64,000 nucleotides of DNA from Flavobacteriaceae bacterium EG-1 (lineage in GTDB: Bacteria; Bacteroidota; Bacteroidia; Flavobacteriales; Flavobacteriaceae), in the NCBI RefSeq assembly GCF_009649685.1, contig NZ_WJPK01000004.1, positions 186,001 through 250,000 of the forward strand, read 5' to 3'. The notes beneath the pieces were generated by a model. That model was not told the DNA's origin, did not search any database, and worked only from the letters and a program-made list of their open reading frames with translations. Shown one piece after another: positions 34,877-43,358 of this stretch. Made by a program: the position numbers and the translations under genes. Numbering within the stretch: position 1 is the first letter of the stretch; each line of letters starts with the position of its first letter.

Positions 34877-36544
34877 TTACTGATACGCTTTATCATGAAC
34901 TTTAGCAATTGCTCTTCCCGAAGGCTCATTCATGTTTTTAAAAGCAGCATCCCACTCTAATGCAATAGCGGTACTACAAGCAACACTTGCTTCTTGAGGC
35001 ACACTTAGGGCCGCCGCATCGGATGGAAAATGCTCTTCGAAAATTGAACGATAATAAAATTCCTCTTTGTTTTGCGGCGTTTGAATTGGAAATCTAAATT
35101 TTGCATTTGCCAATTGCTCATCAGAAACAGCTTCTTCAACCACTTCTTTCAAGGTATCAATCCAACTATATCCCACGCCATCAGAAAATTGCTCTTTCTG
35201 TCTCCACGCAACACTTTCTGGCAACATATCTTCGAAAGCTTTTCTTATAATCCACTTTTCCATGCGTTCTCCATTAATCATTTTGTCTTTAGGATTTAAA
35301 CGCATTGCTACATCTATAAATTCTTTATCCAAAAATGGCACACGCCCTTCAATACCCCAAGCCATTAAACTTTTATTTGCTCGTAAACAATCATACATGT
35401 GTAACTTATCTAATTTTCGAACAGTTTCTTCATGAAATTCTTGTGCATTCGGTGCTTTATGAAAGTATAAATACCCACCAAATATCTCATCTGCACCCTC
35501 ACCTGAAAGTACCATTTTTATTCCCATTGACTTAATAACTCTTGCCATCAAATACATAGGAGTAGAAGAACGTATTGTGGTTATATCATATGTTTCTATA
35601 TTATAGATAACATCTTTTATAGCATCTAATCCTTCCTGAATTGTAAATTTAATTTCGTGATGAACCGTACCGATAAAATCTGCTACTTTTTGTGCTGCTG
35701 CCAAATCCGGAGAGCCTTCTAAGCCTACCGAAAAAGAATGCAATTGAGGATACCATGCTTCTGATGTATCGTCGGACTCAATTCTTTTTTGAGCATATTT
35801 TTTAGCTATAGCAGATGTTACCGAAGAGTCTAAACCACCTGATAATAGTACTCCGTAAGGAACATCTGACATTAACTGTCTATGCACCGCTGCTTCTAAC
35901 GCCTCTTTTACAGCCGCAATACTGGTTTCATTTTCTTTTACCGCATCATATTCGCGCCATTCACGATTCCACCATTTTACAAACTTACCATCACTACTAG
36001 ACATGTAATGACCCGGAGGGAAGAGTTCAATTTTAGTGCAAACACCTTCTAGAGCTTTTAACTCTGAAGCCACATAAAAAGTACCATTTTGATCCCATCC
36101 TATATATAATGGAATAATTCCCATATGGTCTCTAGCAATAAAATACACATCATTTTCAACGTCGTATAAAGCAAAACCAAATATGCCGTTCATTTCATCA
36201 ATAAAATCAACACCCTTTTCTTTGTATAATGCTAATATTATTTCACAATCAGAAGCAGTTTGAAAATTATATTTTCCTTCAAATTGTTTTCTTAATTCAC
36301 GGTGATTATATATTTCACCATTTGCTGCTAAAACCAATTTTTTGTCCTCGCTAAATAATGGTTGCTGACCAGATGCTGGATCTACAATAGCCAATCTTTC
36401 ATGAGCCATTATTACTTTATCATCACTGTAAATACCGCTCCAATCTGGACCTCTATGTCTAATTTTCTTAGACATTCCTAATACTTGAGGTCTTAAATCC
36501 TCCGCTTCTTGCTTTAAATCAAAAGCACATACAATTCCACACAT
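34877..36544 (-). CDS. asnB: Glutamine-hydrolysing asparagine synthase B
   Basis: 555 residues, nearly the length of E. coli AsnB (554). The N-terminal Ntn glutaminase domain starts MCGIVCAFD, leaving Cys2 as nucleophile, with HRGPDWSGIY and NGEIYNH. The synthase domain has the PP-loop LLSGGLDSSV (~residue 235) and VLSGEGADEIFGGYLYFHKA. It makes asparagine from aspartate, glutamine and ATP. It is transcribed alone, divergent from the DUF2911 gene. Confidence 0.97.
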   Translation of the reverse strand: MCGIVCAFDLKQEAEDLRPQVLGMSKKIRHRGPDWSGIYSDDKVIMAHERLAIVDPASGQQPLFSEDKKLVLAANGEIYNHRELRKQFEGKYNFQTASDCEIILALYKEKGVDFIDEMNGIFGFALYDVENDVYFIARDHMGIIPLYIGWDQNGTFYVASELKALEGVCTKIELFPPGHYMSSSDGKFVKWWNREWREYDAVKENETSIAAVKEALEAAVHRQLMSDVPYGVLLSGGLDSSVTSAIAKKYAQKRIESDDTSEAWYPQLHSFSVGLEGSPDLAAAQKVADFIGTVHHEIKFTIQEGLDAIKDVIYNIETYDITTIRSSTPMYLMARVIKSMGIKMVLSGEGADEIFGGYLYFHKAPNAQEFHEETVRKLDKLHMYDCLRANKSLMAWGIEGRVPFLDKEFIDVAMRLNPKDKMINGERMEKWIIRKAFEDMLPESVAWRQKEQFSDGVGYSWIDTLKEVVEEAVSDEQLANAKFRFPIQTPQNKEEFYYRSIFEEHFPSDAAALSVPQEASVACSTAIALEWDAAFKNMNEPSGRAIAKVHDKAYQ

Positions 36545-36749
36545 AATCTAATTATTATATAATTGAAAGGCAAATATGCGTCTATTAATTAAATATTGAA
36601 ACACAATTAACAATTTTGATTACAATTTAAAACAATAATTTATATATTTTAAATGATTTAATACCATTCTACTAAAATCTTCATATAGATTATAGCATTT
36701 TGTAAGTTGTATAAAATTTAACGACTTCAATATTATTAATTCTAGTTTA

Positions 36750-36778
36750 TTGAATTAGTTTTAACTTTTCTAACTTTG
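36750..36778 (+). promoter_or_regulatory. Promoter of the DUF2911 gene
   Basis: TTG (36750-36752), an 18-bp spacer and TAACTTTG (36771-36778) match the Bacteroidota -33/-7 consensus. The ATG follows at 36806. This also argues against the in-frame TTG at 36776 as a start, since it overlaps the -7 element. Confidence 0.75.
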
Positions 36779-36805
36779 GGGAGAATCCAAGAAAACAAAC
36801 ACATT

Positions 36806-37345
36806 ATGAAAAACTTACTTACCATCGCATTTATGGTGATTGCAATGGCTTTCACCACGCACATGAATGCTCAAAATTTTAGCGGACTAGATAAAAGTCC
36901 AGCCGACATTGAAACTTTTCCATCTGGTCACAAAAGCTCTAAAAAATCTATAAAAGTAGTTTATAGTAGACCTCAACTAAAAGGACGTTCTGTTTCTGAG
37001 TTAGCCAAAGCTGGTGAAGTTTGGCGTACTGGTGCTAATGAAGCTGTAGAAATTTCTTTTTATGAAGATGTTACAATTGGTGGTACCGCAGTTAAAGCTG
37101 GCACCTATTCTTTATTCTCTATACCCGGAAATAATGAATGGACAATTATTATAAACAAAAACTTAAATCAATGGGGTGCTTACAGTTATGATGAAACTGC
37201 AGATGTTGCAAGAGCTAAAGCCTCTGTAAGCTCTGGTAATGATTCTTTAGAAGCATTTTCAATTGTTTTTGATAAAGCAGATGGCGGCACCAATATGATT
37301 ATGGGTTGGGGAACTACTAGAGTTAGTCTACCTATAAAAATATAA
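36806..37345 (+). CDS. DUF2911 family secreted protein
   Basis: 179 residues from the ATG at 36806, with a signal peptide ending MNAQ. The DUF2911 core is clear: KVVYSRPQLKGRSVSELAK, GEVWRTGANEAVEISF, GGTAVKAGTYSLFSIPG and EWTIIINKNLNQWGAYSYD. This family is abundant in Bacteroidota, is exported and has no established function. It has its own promoter and terminator. Confidence 0.93.
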   Translation: MKNLLTIAFMVIAMAFTTHMNAQNFSGLDKSPADIETFPSGHKSSKKSIKVVYSRPQLKGRSVSELAKAGEVWRTGANEAVEISFYEDVTIGGTAVKAGTYSLFSIPGNNEWTIIINKNLNQWGAYSYDETADVARAKASVSSGNDSLEAFSIVFDKADGGTNMIMGWGTTRVSLPIKI

Positions 37346-37365
37346 TTTGAAAGTCTTTTAAAATA

Positions 37366-37395
37366 AAAACCATCAACTAAAAAGTTGATGGTTTT
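37366..37395 (+). terminator. Intrinsic terminator of the DUF2911 gene
   Basis: AAAACCATCAACT (37366-37378) / AGTTGATGGTTTT (37383-37395) is a perfect 13-bp stem with an AAAA loop followed by ATTTTG. It may also serve the convergent gene at 37442. Confidence 0.87.
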
Positions 37396-37441
37396 ATTTT
37401 GTTTAAAAATCACAACGATATGTCTTTCTAAAAAGATTAGA

Positions 37442-37846
37442 TTATTTTCTTCTGCTACCTGTCATAGTAAAAGATCCTTGATTCGTATTTCCAGAACCAG
37501 TTAAGACATCACCATTAATAACAATATTTACGCTGACCAGTATATTCTCTACATACAATGCAAAAGTAACTTCATTACCCTTTACGACAACATTTTTTGC
37601 TGTTATTGTACCTGATGGTAATTCTATATTTACAGTGTACTCACCCTTTTGTTTAACGACATGCATTACACCTTTTGCATACGCTGGGTCTACACCTGTT
37701 ACATCATAATCCCAAGTACCAAGGATTTGATCTTTAAACTCAATTTCAATATTATTAATTTCATTTTCAGAAGCTGCATATAACGTATTAGCATTAACCA
37801 TAACTATTAAAACGAATAACAAAGCGGATACTTTAACTAACTTCAT
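37442..37846 (-). CDS. Small secreted protein of unknown function
   Basis: 134 residues with a cleavable signal peptide (ending near LYAAS). The mature part starts a beta-rich domain at DQILGTWDYDVTGVDPAYAKG, with strands EYTVNIEL, TITAKNVVV, VTFALYV and SVNIVINGD, ending TMTGSRRK. This resembles a small calycin/lipocalin-like barrel with a GTW start, but no family is certain. A minus-strand TATATTTG (complement of 37892-37899) could be its -7 element; the nearest -33 candidate is 26 bp away. Confidence 0.82.
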   Translation of the reverse strand: MKLVKVSALLFVLIVMVNANTLYAASENEINNIEIEFKDQILGTWDYDVTGVDPAYAKGVMHVVKQKGEYTVNIELPSGTITAKNVVVKGNEVTFALYVENILVSVNIVINGDVLTGSGNTNQGSFTMTGSRRK

Positions 37847-37992
37847 GTCTAAACTTTTTTAATTCAACACTCATAAATTACCTGTGCTTAACAAATATAA
37901 CATTTTTGTTAATTCGACTTAACTTCAACCTTTTGAGTAGGAAATTCCAATTGGCTTTATTATGTTTATTAAAATTAATTAAAGAATCAATC

Positions 37993-38769
37993 ATGAAAAC
38001 CACCTTTAATCAACTTGTATTCATACTGTGTATCACATTTTTTATTAGTCAAAATTCGTTCGCGCAAGAGCAGCAAGAATTTTATCAACTTAAAATTTAC
38101 TCTTTTGATAATGAGCAACAAATAGAAGCTACGGACAATTATTTAAAAAATGCTTTTTTACCAGCCTTAAAAGATTTAGGTGTAGCGACTATAGGGGTTT
38201 TTAAAAATCGAGATTCTATTATTAGTAAAACATATGTTCTCATCCCCTTCAAAACAATGGATGATTTTCTTACAACAAACGATAAATTAATTACAAACAA
38301 ACTTCATAATTCTAAGGGCAATAATTATTTAGAAGCATCGCATGACAATGCACCTTATAAACGAATTCAAACCATTTTAATAAAAGCATTTATTGATATG
38401 CCGAAAATGGCTTTACCCAACCTTAAAGGACCTAGAAAAGATCGAGTTTATGAATTGAGGAGCTATGAATCGGCAACTGAAAAACAACATTTAAATAAAG
38501 TAGACATGTTTAATGCGGGAGGAGAAGTACCACTATTTGATAGTCTAGGATTTAATGCTGTTTTTTACGGCACTGTTCTTTCTGGAGCAAACATGCCTAA
38601 TTTAATTTATATGACTACGCATGAAAACCAAGAAGCACAAAAAGCTAATTGGAAATCATTTTCTGATTCGCCTATTTGGCATAAACTAAAGTCTAAACCA
38701 GAGTATCAAAACAATGTATCGCATATTGATAAATATATGCTTTACCCAACGGATTATTCGGATTACTAG
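37993..38769 (+). CDS. NIPSNAP family secreted protein
   Basis: 258 residues from the ATG at 37993; the longer reading frame from 37906 would precede the signal peptide (ending NSFAQ). Two ferredoxin-like NIPSNAP units are visible: EFYQLKIYSFDNEQQIEATDNY in the first half and RVYELRSYESATEKQHLNKV in the second, ending YMLYPTDYSDY. Function of bacterial NIPSNAP proteins is unknown. The gene meets the convergent OmpA-family gene with only a 5-bp gap and no visible terminator. Confidence 0.92.
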   Translation: MKTTFNQLVFILCITFFISQNSFAQEQQEFYQLKIYSFDNEQQIEATDNYLKNAFLPALKDLGVATIGVFKNRDSIISKTYVLIPFKTMDDFLTTNDKLITNKLHNSKGNNYLEASHDNAPYKRIQTILIKAFIDMPKMALPNLKGPRKDRVYELRSYESATEKQHLNKVDMFNAGGEVPLFDSLGFNAVFYGTVLSGANMPNLIYMTTHENQEAQKANWKSFSDSPIWHKLKSKPEYQNNVSHIDKYMLYPTDYSDY

Positions 38770-38774
38770 AAAAG

Positions 38775-39905
38775 CTAATTGTTAACACCTTTTGAGATGA
38801 CAAATTCAACCCGACGATTTAGTTTACGATTAGTTTCATCATTATTATCAAGTAATGGATTTCTACTACCAAACCCATTACTAGAAATTCGGTTTTCATT
38901 TATTCCAGATTGTAGTAAGTAATTAACGACAGCAGCAGCTCTATCTTTCGAAAGCTGTAAATTGTAGTTCGCTGAGCCTATATTATCGGTATGACCATTA
39001 ATAGTTACATGAAGCATCGCATTTAATTGAAGATGATGTACTAACTTCTCAAGTTCTTTTTTAGATGATTTTAATAACACTGAATTATCAAACTCAAAAA
39101 GTACATTTTTAAAAACATAATTTTTGTCTAGCTCAATATTTTTGGTCTCTTTACCATTAGCAATACCTACCAGCGGTGTATCATTTCTTGGTGGCTCTTC
39201 TAATGTTACAGAAACCATATCTATGTAGTAATAAGCTCCTTGATTGGCATTTCGTTTTGTTTTAAACATTCTTGTTCGTCTATTGTTTTTAAAATTTCCT
39301 ACAACAATAAACTTCTCATTCCCCTTTGCTTTGAATTGAGTGTGTACTAAAATCCAATCTTTGGTATCGGAATAAAAATTGCTATACCCGATCTCTAAGT
39401 AGTGATATTTATTTCCAACTTGTTTGTACAAATGCATTTTAGATAACTCCTTCTTTATTTCAATTTCCAATTTATTGTTGGAAAACAATACTCCAAATTC
39501 TTTAATTGCGAAATCTGAACGCTCGGCCAAACTCACATAAAATGAAACCCGATAATTTTTTCCCTTTAATAATTTCTCTTTTAATTCAACTTGAAGATAT
39601 TCCCTATAATCATCCGGAGCATATAAATAGAGACCAGCATAGCCCTTACCAAAATTAGAAGGTTGCGAACCATTGAAATTTTCAGGAGTCCCCATTTGGA
39701 TGCTGCAAGAATTAAAATAATCAGTAGAACCTAATGTTGGAGCTGTCCAATCTTGTAAATCAATCTTTAAATTTCCAAGTTTCGATGGACAATTGTTATA
39801 GGATTCAAAACTGGGATTTTTAATTAAGTTTTGTCCATTCGCAACAATACTTGCGGAGAGACAAATAGATAGATTTAAAAACAATATCCTAGTTTTTTTG
39901 AGCAT
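38775..39905 (-). CDS. OmpA-family outer membrane/periplasmic protein
   Basis: 376 residues with a signal peptide (to ~25). The N-terminal 230 residues form a beta-sandwich-like domain starting LIKNPSFESYNNCPS, common in Bacteroidota envelope proteins. The C-terminal ~105 residues are an OmpA peptidoglycan-binding domain: VLFEFDNSVLLKSSKKEL, INGHTDNIGSANYNLQLSKD, RISSNGFGSRNPL and NRKLNRRVEFVI. It probably anchors an outer-membrane assembly to peptidoglycan. It is transcribed alone. Confidence 0.93.
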   Translation of the reverse strand: MLKKTRILFLNLSICLSASIVANGQNLIKNPSFESYNNCPSKLGNLKIDLQDWTAPTLGSTDYFNSCSIQMGTPENFNGSQPSNFGKGYAGLYLYAPDDYREYLQVELKEKLLKGKNYRVSFYVSLAERSDFAIKEFGVLFSNNKLEIEIKKELSKMHLYKQVGNKYHYLEIGYSNFYSDTKDWILVHTQFKAKGNEKFIVVGNFKNNRRTRMFKTKRNANQGAYYYIDMVSVTLEEPPRNDTPLVGIANGKETKNIELDKNYVFKNVLFEFDNSVLLKSSKKELEKLVHHLQLNAMLHVTINGHTDNIGSANYNLQLSKDRAAAVVNYLLQSGINENRISSNGFGSRNPLLDNNDETNRKLNRRVEFVISKGVNN

Positions 39906-40008
39906 TTAGAACTATTAACTAGATTACAAGATAATATTATATGCACCAATTCTCGTTTACAGCTTTTTAAGCCGTAAATAGAGCGATAAAACAAATAACC
40001 TAAACAAC

Positions 40009-41433
40009 TTATAGGCTATTGATATAGTCTTCTATAAGAGAAACACCTTCTACATGTTTTAGAGTCGTCCCCGTGTACGGCATTGCATAATTAGGAAAGC
40101 CACTATTAATTCGCTGAATAATATCTACTTTTTTATCGGCAATATTGGTATTTGAGAAAGGAGTTTCAAATCTAAGATCAAGAGTTTCTACAACTGGGTT
40201 ACCATTAAAACCACCTGGTTGATGACAGTGTGCACAATTTACTTCCATATAAGCCCTAGCTTTGTTTTCTATTGTTTCTGTAGCATCATCCCATTCTGGA
40301 AGTACAGCAATTTGAGAAATATCTGGAAGCCCACTTAACATATTTTTGTCTTCAAAATACTTTAACTGATTTTTCCCATTAAAAACCAAGTTCATATTTC
40401 GTGCTTTTGGACCAATAGGAAGACTAGTTCCATTATTATTATGACATTGAATACAAGCCGTCATGTTCGGCACTTCATAAGCTATTGACTCCCATTCTCC
40501 TTCACTATCTTTATAATCTACAACTACAACCTTTACATTATCAGATGCTTCCAAAACGGCCTCGGTTTGAGCATCATTCCAATGATAACCTCCCATTATC
40601 CAATCACCATTTTTTTTAATTAACACCCTGGTTTCAATTATCTTTTTACCTAGTGTTTCATCTCTTACATCATTTAAATAATAAAAAGTTTTTGTTATAA
40701 TTGTGTTGTCAGGAAACTCTAAGAGCCCTTCGCCATTAAAGGTCATCATCGCATTTTCAGGAAGTGAAATTGAACGTAATTTATAAGCATAATCTGTATA
40801 GAGTGGTGTAATTAACTCGTACTCATGAGATGTTGTATTGAATTTTAAATCAGAGAGCGGCCCATCAAAAATTTTCAATTCAGAAAGATTAGGTAACAAT
40901 TCTGCTACAGCAAAAACCCTGTCATCTACATACGGATCGGTTGCATTTGTTATTTCGTCTCCGTTTGTTACACCATCACCATCACAATCTGCTGCAGACC
41001 AACTAACATTACTTGAATTATACCCGTCATAATTTGCACTGTGAATTGGGTCACATGGATTACTCTTATCGGTACCATCTAAGGTTTCTTGTGAATCTAA
41101 TAAACCATCACCATCTGTATCCAAGTCATCAAGATATGGATTAGAACCATTAGTTACTTCCTCTCCATTTGCTATTCCGTCACTGTCACAATCTGCTGCA
41201 GCCCAAATTGCATTCGAAGAATTGAAGTCGGTATAACCGGACGTCTGTATTGGATCGCAAGCATTGTTAATATCAGTTCCATCGGTAGTTTCTTTACTAT
41301 CAAATATGCCGTCGCCATCTGTATCAATCTCAGGAGTAGGTGTTGGAGTTGGAGTAGGTGAATCTGAGGAGCAAGATAAAAGTCCAATAAACACAAAGAG
41401 TAATAAGACTTTGAAATTCGTAGTCGTTAACAT
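40009..41433 (-). CDS. Lipoprotein with thrombospondin type-3 repeats and a two-heme c-type domain
   Basis: About 474 residues from the ATG complementary to 41431-41433; an upstream ATG adds nine residues. Lipobox LLSC is followed by a Thr/Pro linker (TPTPTPTPE) and calcium-binding TSP3 repeats (DTDGDGIFDS, DCDSDGIANGEE, DTDGDGLLDS, DCDGDGVTNGDE). The rest has two CxxCH heme c motifs, CIQCH (~residue 333 of the long form) and CAHCH (~410). This looks like the cytochrome-like family once named after HNE_0200 (recalled). It probably carries electrons at the outer face of the envelope. The TSP3 unit is duplicated inside the gene. Confidence 0.88.
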   Translation of the reverse strand: MLTTTNFKVLLLFVFIGLLSCSSDSPTPTPTPTPEIDTDGDGIFDSKETTDGTDINNACDPIQTSGYTDFNSSNAIWAAADCDSDGIANGEEVTNGSNPYLDDLDTDGDGLLDSQETLDGTDKSNPCDPIHSANYDGYNSSNVSWSAADCDGDGVTNGDEITNATDPYVDDRVFAVAELLPNLSELKIFDGPLSDLKFNTTSHEYELITPLYTDYAYKLRSISLPENAMMTFNGEGLLEFPDNTIITKTFYYLNDVRDETLGKKIIETRVLIKKNGDWIMGGYHWNDAQTEAVLEASDNVKVVVVDYKDSEGEWESIAYEVPNMTACIQCHNNNGTSLPIGPKARNMNLVFNGKNQLKYFEDKNMLSGLPDISQIAVLPEWDDATETIENKARAYMEVNCAHCHQPGGFNGNPVVETLDLRFETPFSNTNIADKKVDIIQRINSGFPNYAMPYTGTTLKHVEGVSLIEDYINSL

Positions 41434-41576
41434 GTGAAGAAATTTTCGTTTAAATAGCATAACAAAAATACTGAAACCTCAATAATAAAAGCGATATAAA
41501 AGGTTAACCTGTATATTTTAAACGATTAACTAAAAACAAAACATAGCCTTAATTGCTGAAGTTCTATGCTCAATTA

Positions 41577-43352
41577 CTAAAAATCGAACTTATAAGTGGC
41601 ACCTGCTAATATTTGCAATCCCTGAACTTGATAATTTGACCATCGTTGGTAATTATTATTAGCAATATTAGCCGCCTTCGCAAAGATTGACAATTGTTTA
41701 TTTAATCGATATCCTATATGGGCATTAGCATCAAAATAACTTTCTAATTCAATAATCTCAGATGCAAATAAATTCGCCGGAGTACTCGGCGCTGCAGTTG
41801 ATGACAAATCACTTCGCTTGCCCACATAAAATAGGTTCGCTCCCATATACCATTTTTCGCCAATTTGATAATCCATAAAAAAGTTTCCGGTTAAATCGGG
41901 AAGATTCCATGCTGGGTTATCAGTCTCTGTATTATAAGAATAATACTCAGCATTAATTCCTAATGTAAAATTTCGATTTACATCTACACTTAATTCACCA
42001 AAAACACCAAAAGTTTTTACATCATCATAAAAAACATCAAATGAATTACCAAAAACATAGGGGCCTTCTCCTCTAAAGGTATTTATAGGATTTAGTTTAA
42101 ATAACGGAAGTCTATTTTCTGCTTTATAGGATCCCTTAATATTATAACTTAAATTAGTAAGCAATTGTCCTTTTAATCCAACATAAGCATCGTATTGTTG
42201 ATCTGTTGGCTGCAAGGTTAAAGTAGGTGATACAAATGGATTTTCCTCAACCAAACCATAATAAGAATTTTGTCTCAAATCTCCCACTACACCGGCATAT
42301 GCAATTGCTACATCATCTAATAATCGATATGATGCAGTAACATCTGGGTATATATGAAAACTACCATCACTACTTTCTAAATCCATCTCATAGATAAATT
42401 TCGCTCCTAATCTTAAGGTCAAATCATCTCGTAATATTTTTAAATTGGGATTTAATCCCACCTGTAAATTATTATATTTTATCTCGCCTGTATTATCTGT
42501 GTTATTTAAACTAGCATTAGCAAATTTACCATTTACCCAATCTACTTTTGCTCCTAAAGACAATTCTTCATCTGTTATTGGAAAATCAAAAACAGGCTCA
42601 AAAACTACGCGATTTTCACCTGATTTATACTTATCCCAAAAACGTCTATATAATATCTCACCACTTTTAAAGAACGAATCTGACATATTAAGTTTCGAAC
42701 CAACTTCAGCCATAAAATAATTCTGACGCGCATCTTTTTCATCTACAGTTATAAAATCTAAAGCACCTTCTGGAGTACCATACCAATTGTACAACTGATG
42801 CTGAAAACCTATATTAGCAACCCAATCATAATCGCGATCTCGTTGTGAATATGAAGCATCTAATTTAGAGTCTGAAAAAATATTATCAAAAGTAACCTCA
42901 TCAAAATCGCCACGGGATGAATTGTGCGTTAAACCAAAATCTAACCTATCCTCACGACCAATAGATCTACTGGTATAAAAGTCTGCTAAAATATTACCCG
43001 GATTCCCAGCCCCTACAGAAGCATATGAATTATATAAAATGGGTGGTGGTGTTTTCTTTACCGTTGCAGCTTTTCCCTTAGATGGTGTAAATGTTGACGC
43101 CACAGGAACTGAAAAAATGTTGTATTCAATATTCTTCTTTTTTAGTACAATTGAATCGTTCATTTCTGGCAACGATTTTATCTTAAATGCATCTGATATT
43201 GTTGGAGTGTAAGCTTTGGTCACCGTTACCGTTTCGGTACCTAAGCCATCTTCATCACCTTCATCTTCTTGCGCCAATACATTTATTCCAAATAGAAATA
43301 CAGGAATAAAAATTATGAATATATGTTTGTACATTACTGTTCTCAATTTCAT
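41577..43352 (-). CDS. TonB-receptor-like outer membrane beta-barrel, partner of the TPR protein
   Basis: 591 residues with a signal peptide ending NVLAQ. An acidic stretch (EDEGDEDGLG) precedes TETVTVTKAYTPTISDAFKI. A barrel of alternating strands follows, ending in an aromatic residue (ATYKFDF). I see no full plug domain. Automatic annotation often calls this family TonB-dependent receptor, but the short N-terminus argues for a specialised barrel. It starts 6 bp after the TPR gene stop, so the two are co-transcribed and probably function together. Confidence 0.82.
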   Translation of the reverse strand: MKLRTVMYKHIFIIFIPVFLFGINVLAQEDEGDEDGLGTETVTVTKAYTPTISDAFKIKSLPEMNDSIVLKKKNIEYNIFSVPVASTFTPSKGKAATVKKTPPPILYNSYASVGAGNPGNILADFYTSRSIGREDRLDFGLTHNSSRGDFDEVTFDNIFSDSKLDASYSQRDRDYDWVANIGFQHQLYNWYGTPEGALDFITVDEKDARQNYFMAEVGSKLNMSDSFFKSGEILYRRFWDKYKSGENRVVFEPVFDFPITDEELSLGAKVDWVNGKFANASLNNTDNTGEIKYNNLQVGLNPNLKILRDDLTLRLGAKFIYEMDLESSDGSFHIYPDVTASYRLLDDVAIAYAGVVGDLRQNSYYGLVEENPFVSPTLTLQPTDQQYDAYVGLKGQLLTNLSYNIKGSYKAENRLPLFKLNPINTFRGEGPYVFGNSFDVFYDDVKTFGVFGELSVDVNRNFTLGINAEYYSYNTETDNPAWNLPDLTGNFFMDYQIGEKWYMGANLFYVGKRSDLSSTAAPSTPANLFASEIIELESYFDANAHIGYRLNKQLSIFAKAANIANNNYQRWSNYQVQGLQILAGATYKFDF

Positions 43353-43358
43353 TTTGTT

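Noticed and set aside
36776-36805. Upstream TTG start for the DUF2911 gene
   Set aside because: The codon lies within the TAACTTTG promoter element and would precede the signal peptide.
37906-37992. Longer reading frame for the NIPSNAP gene
   Set aside because: The extra 29 residues carry no signal features of their own and come before a clear signal peptide starting at the ATG at 37993.
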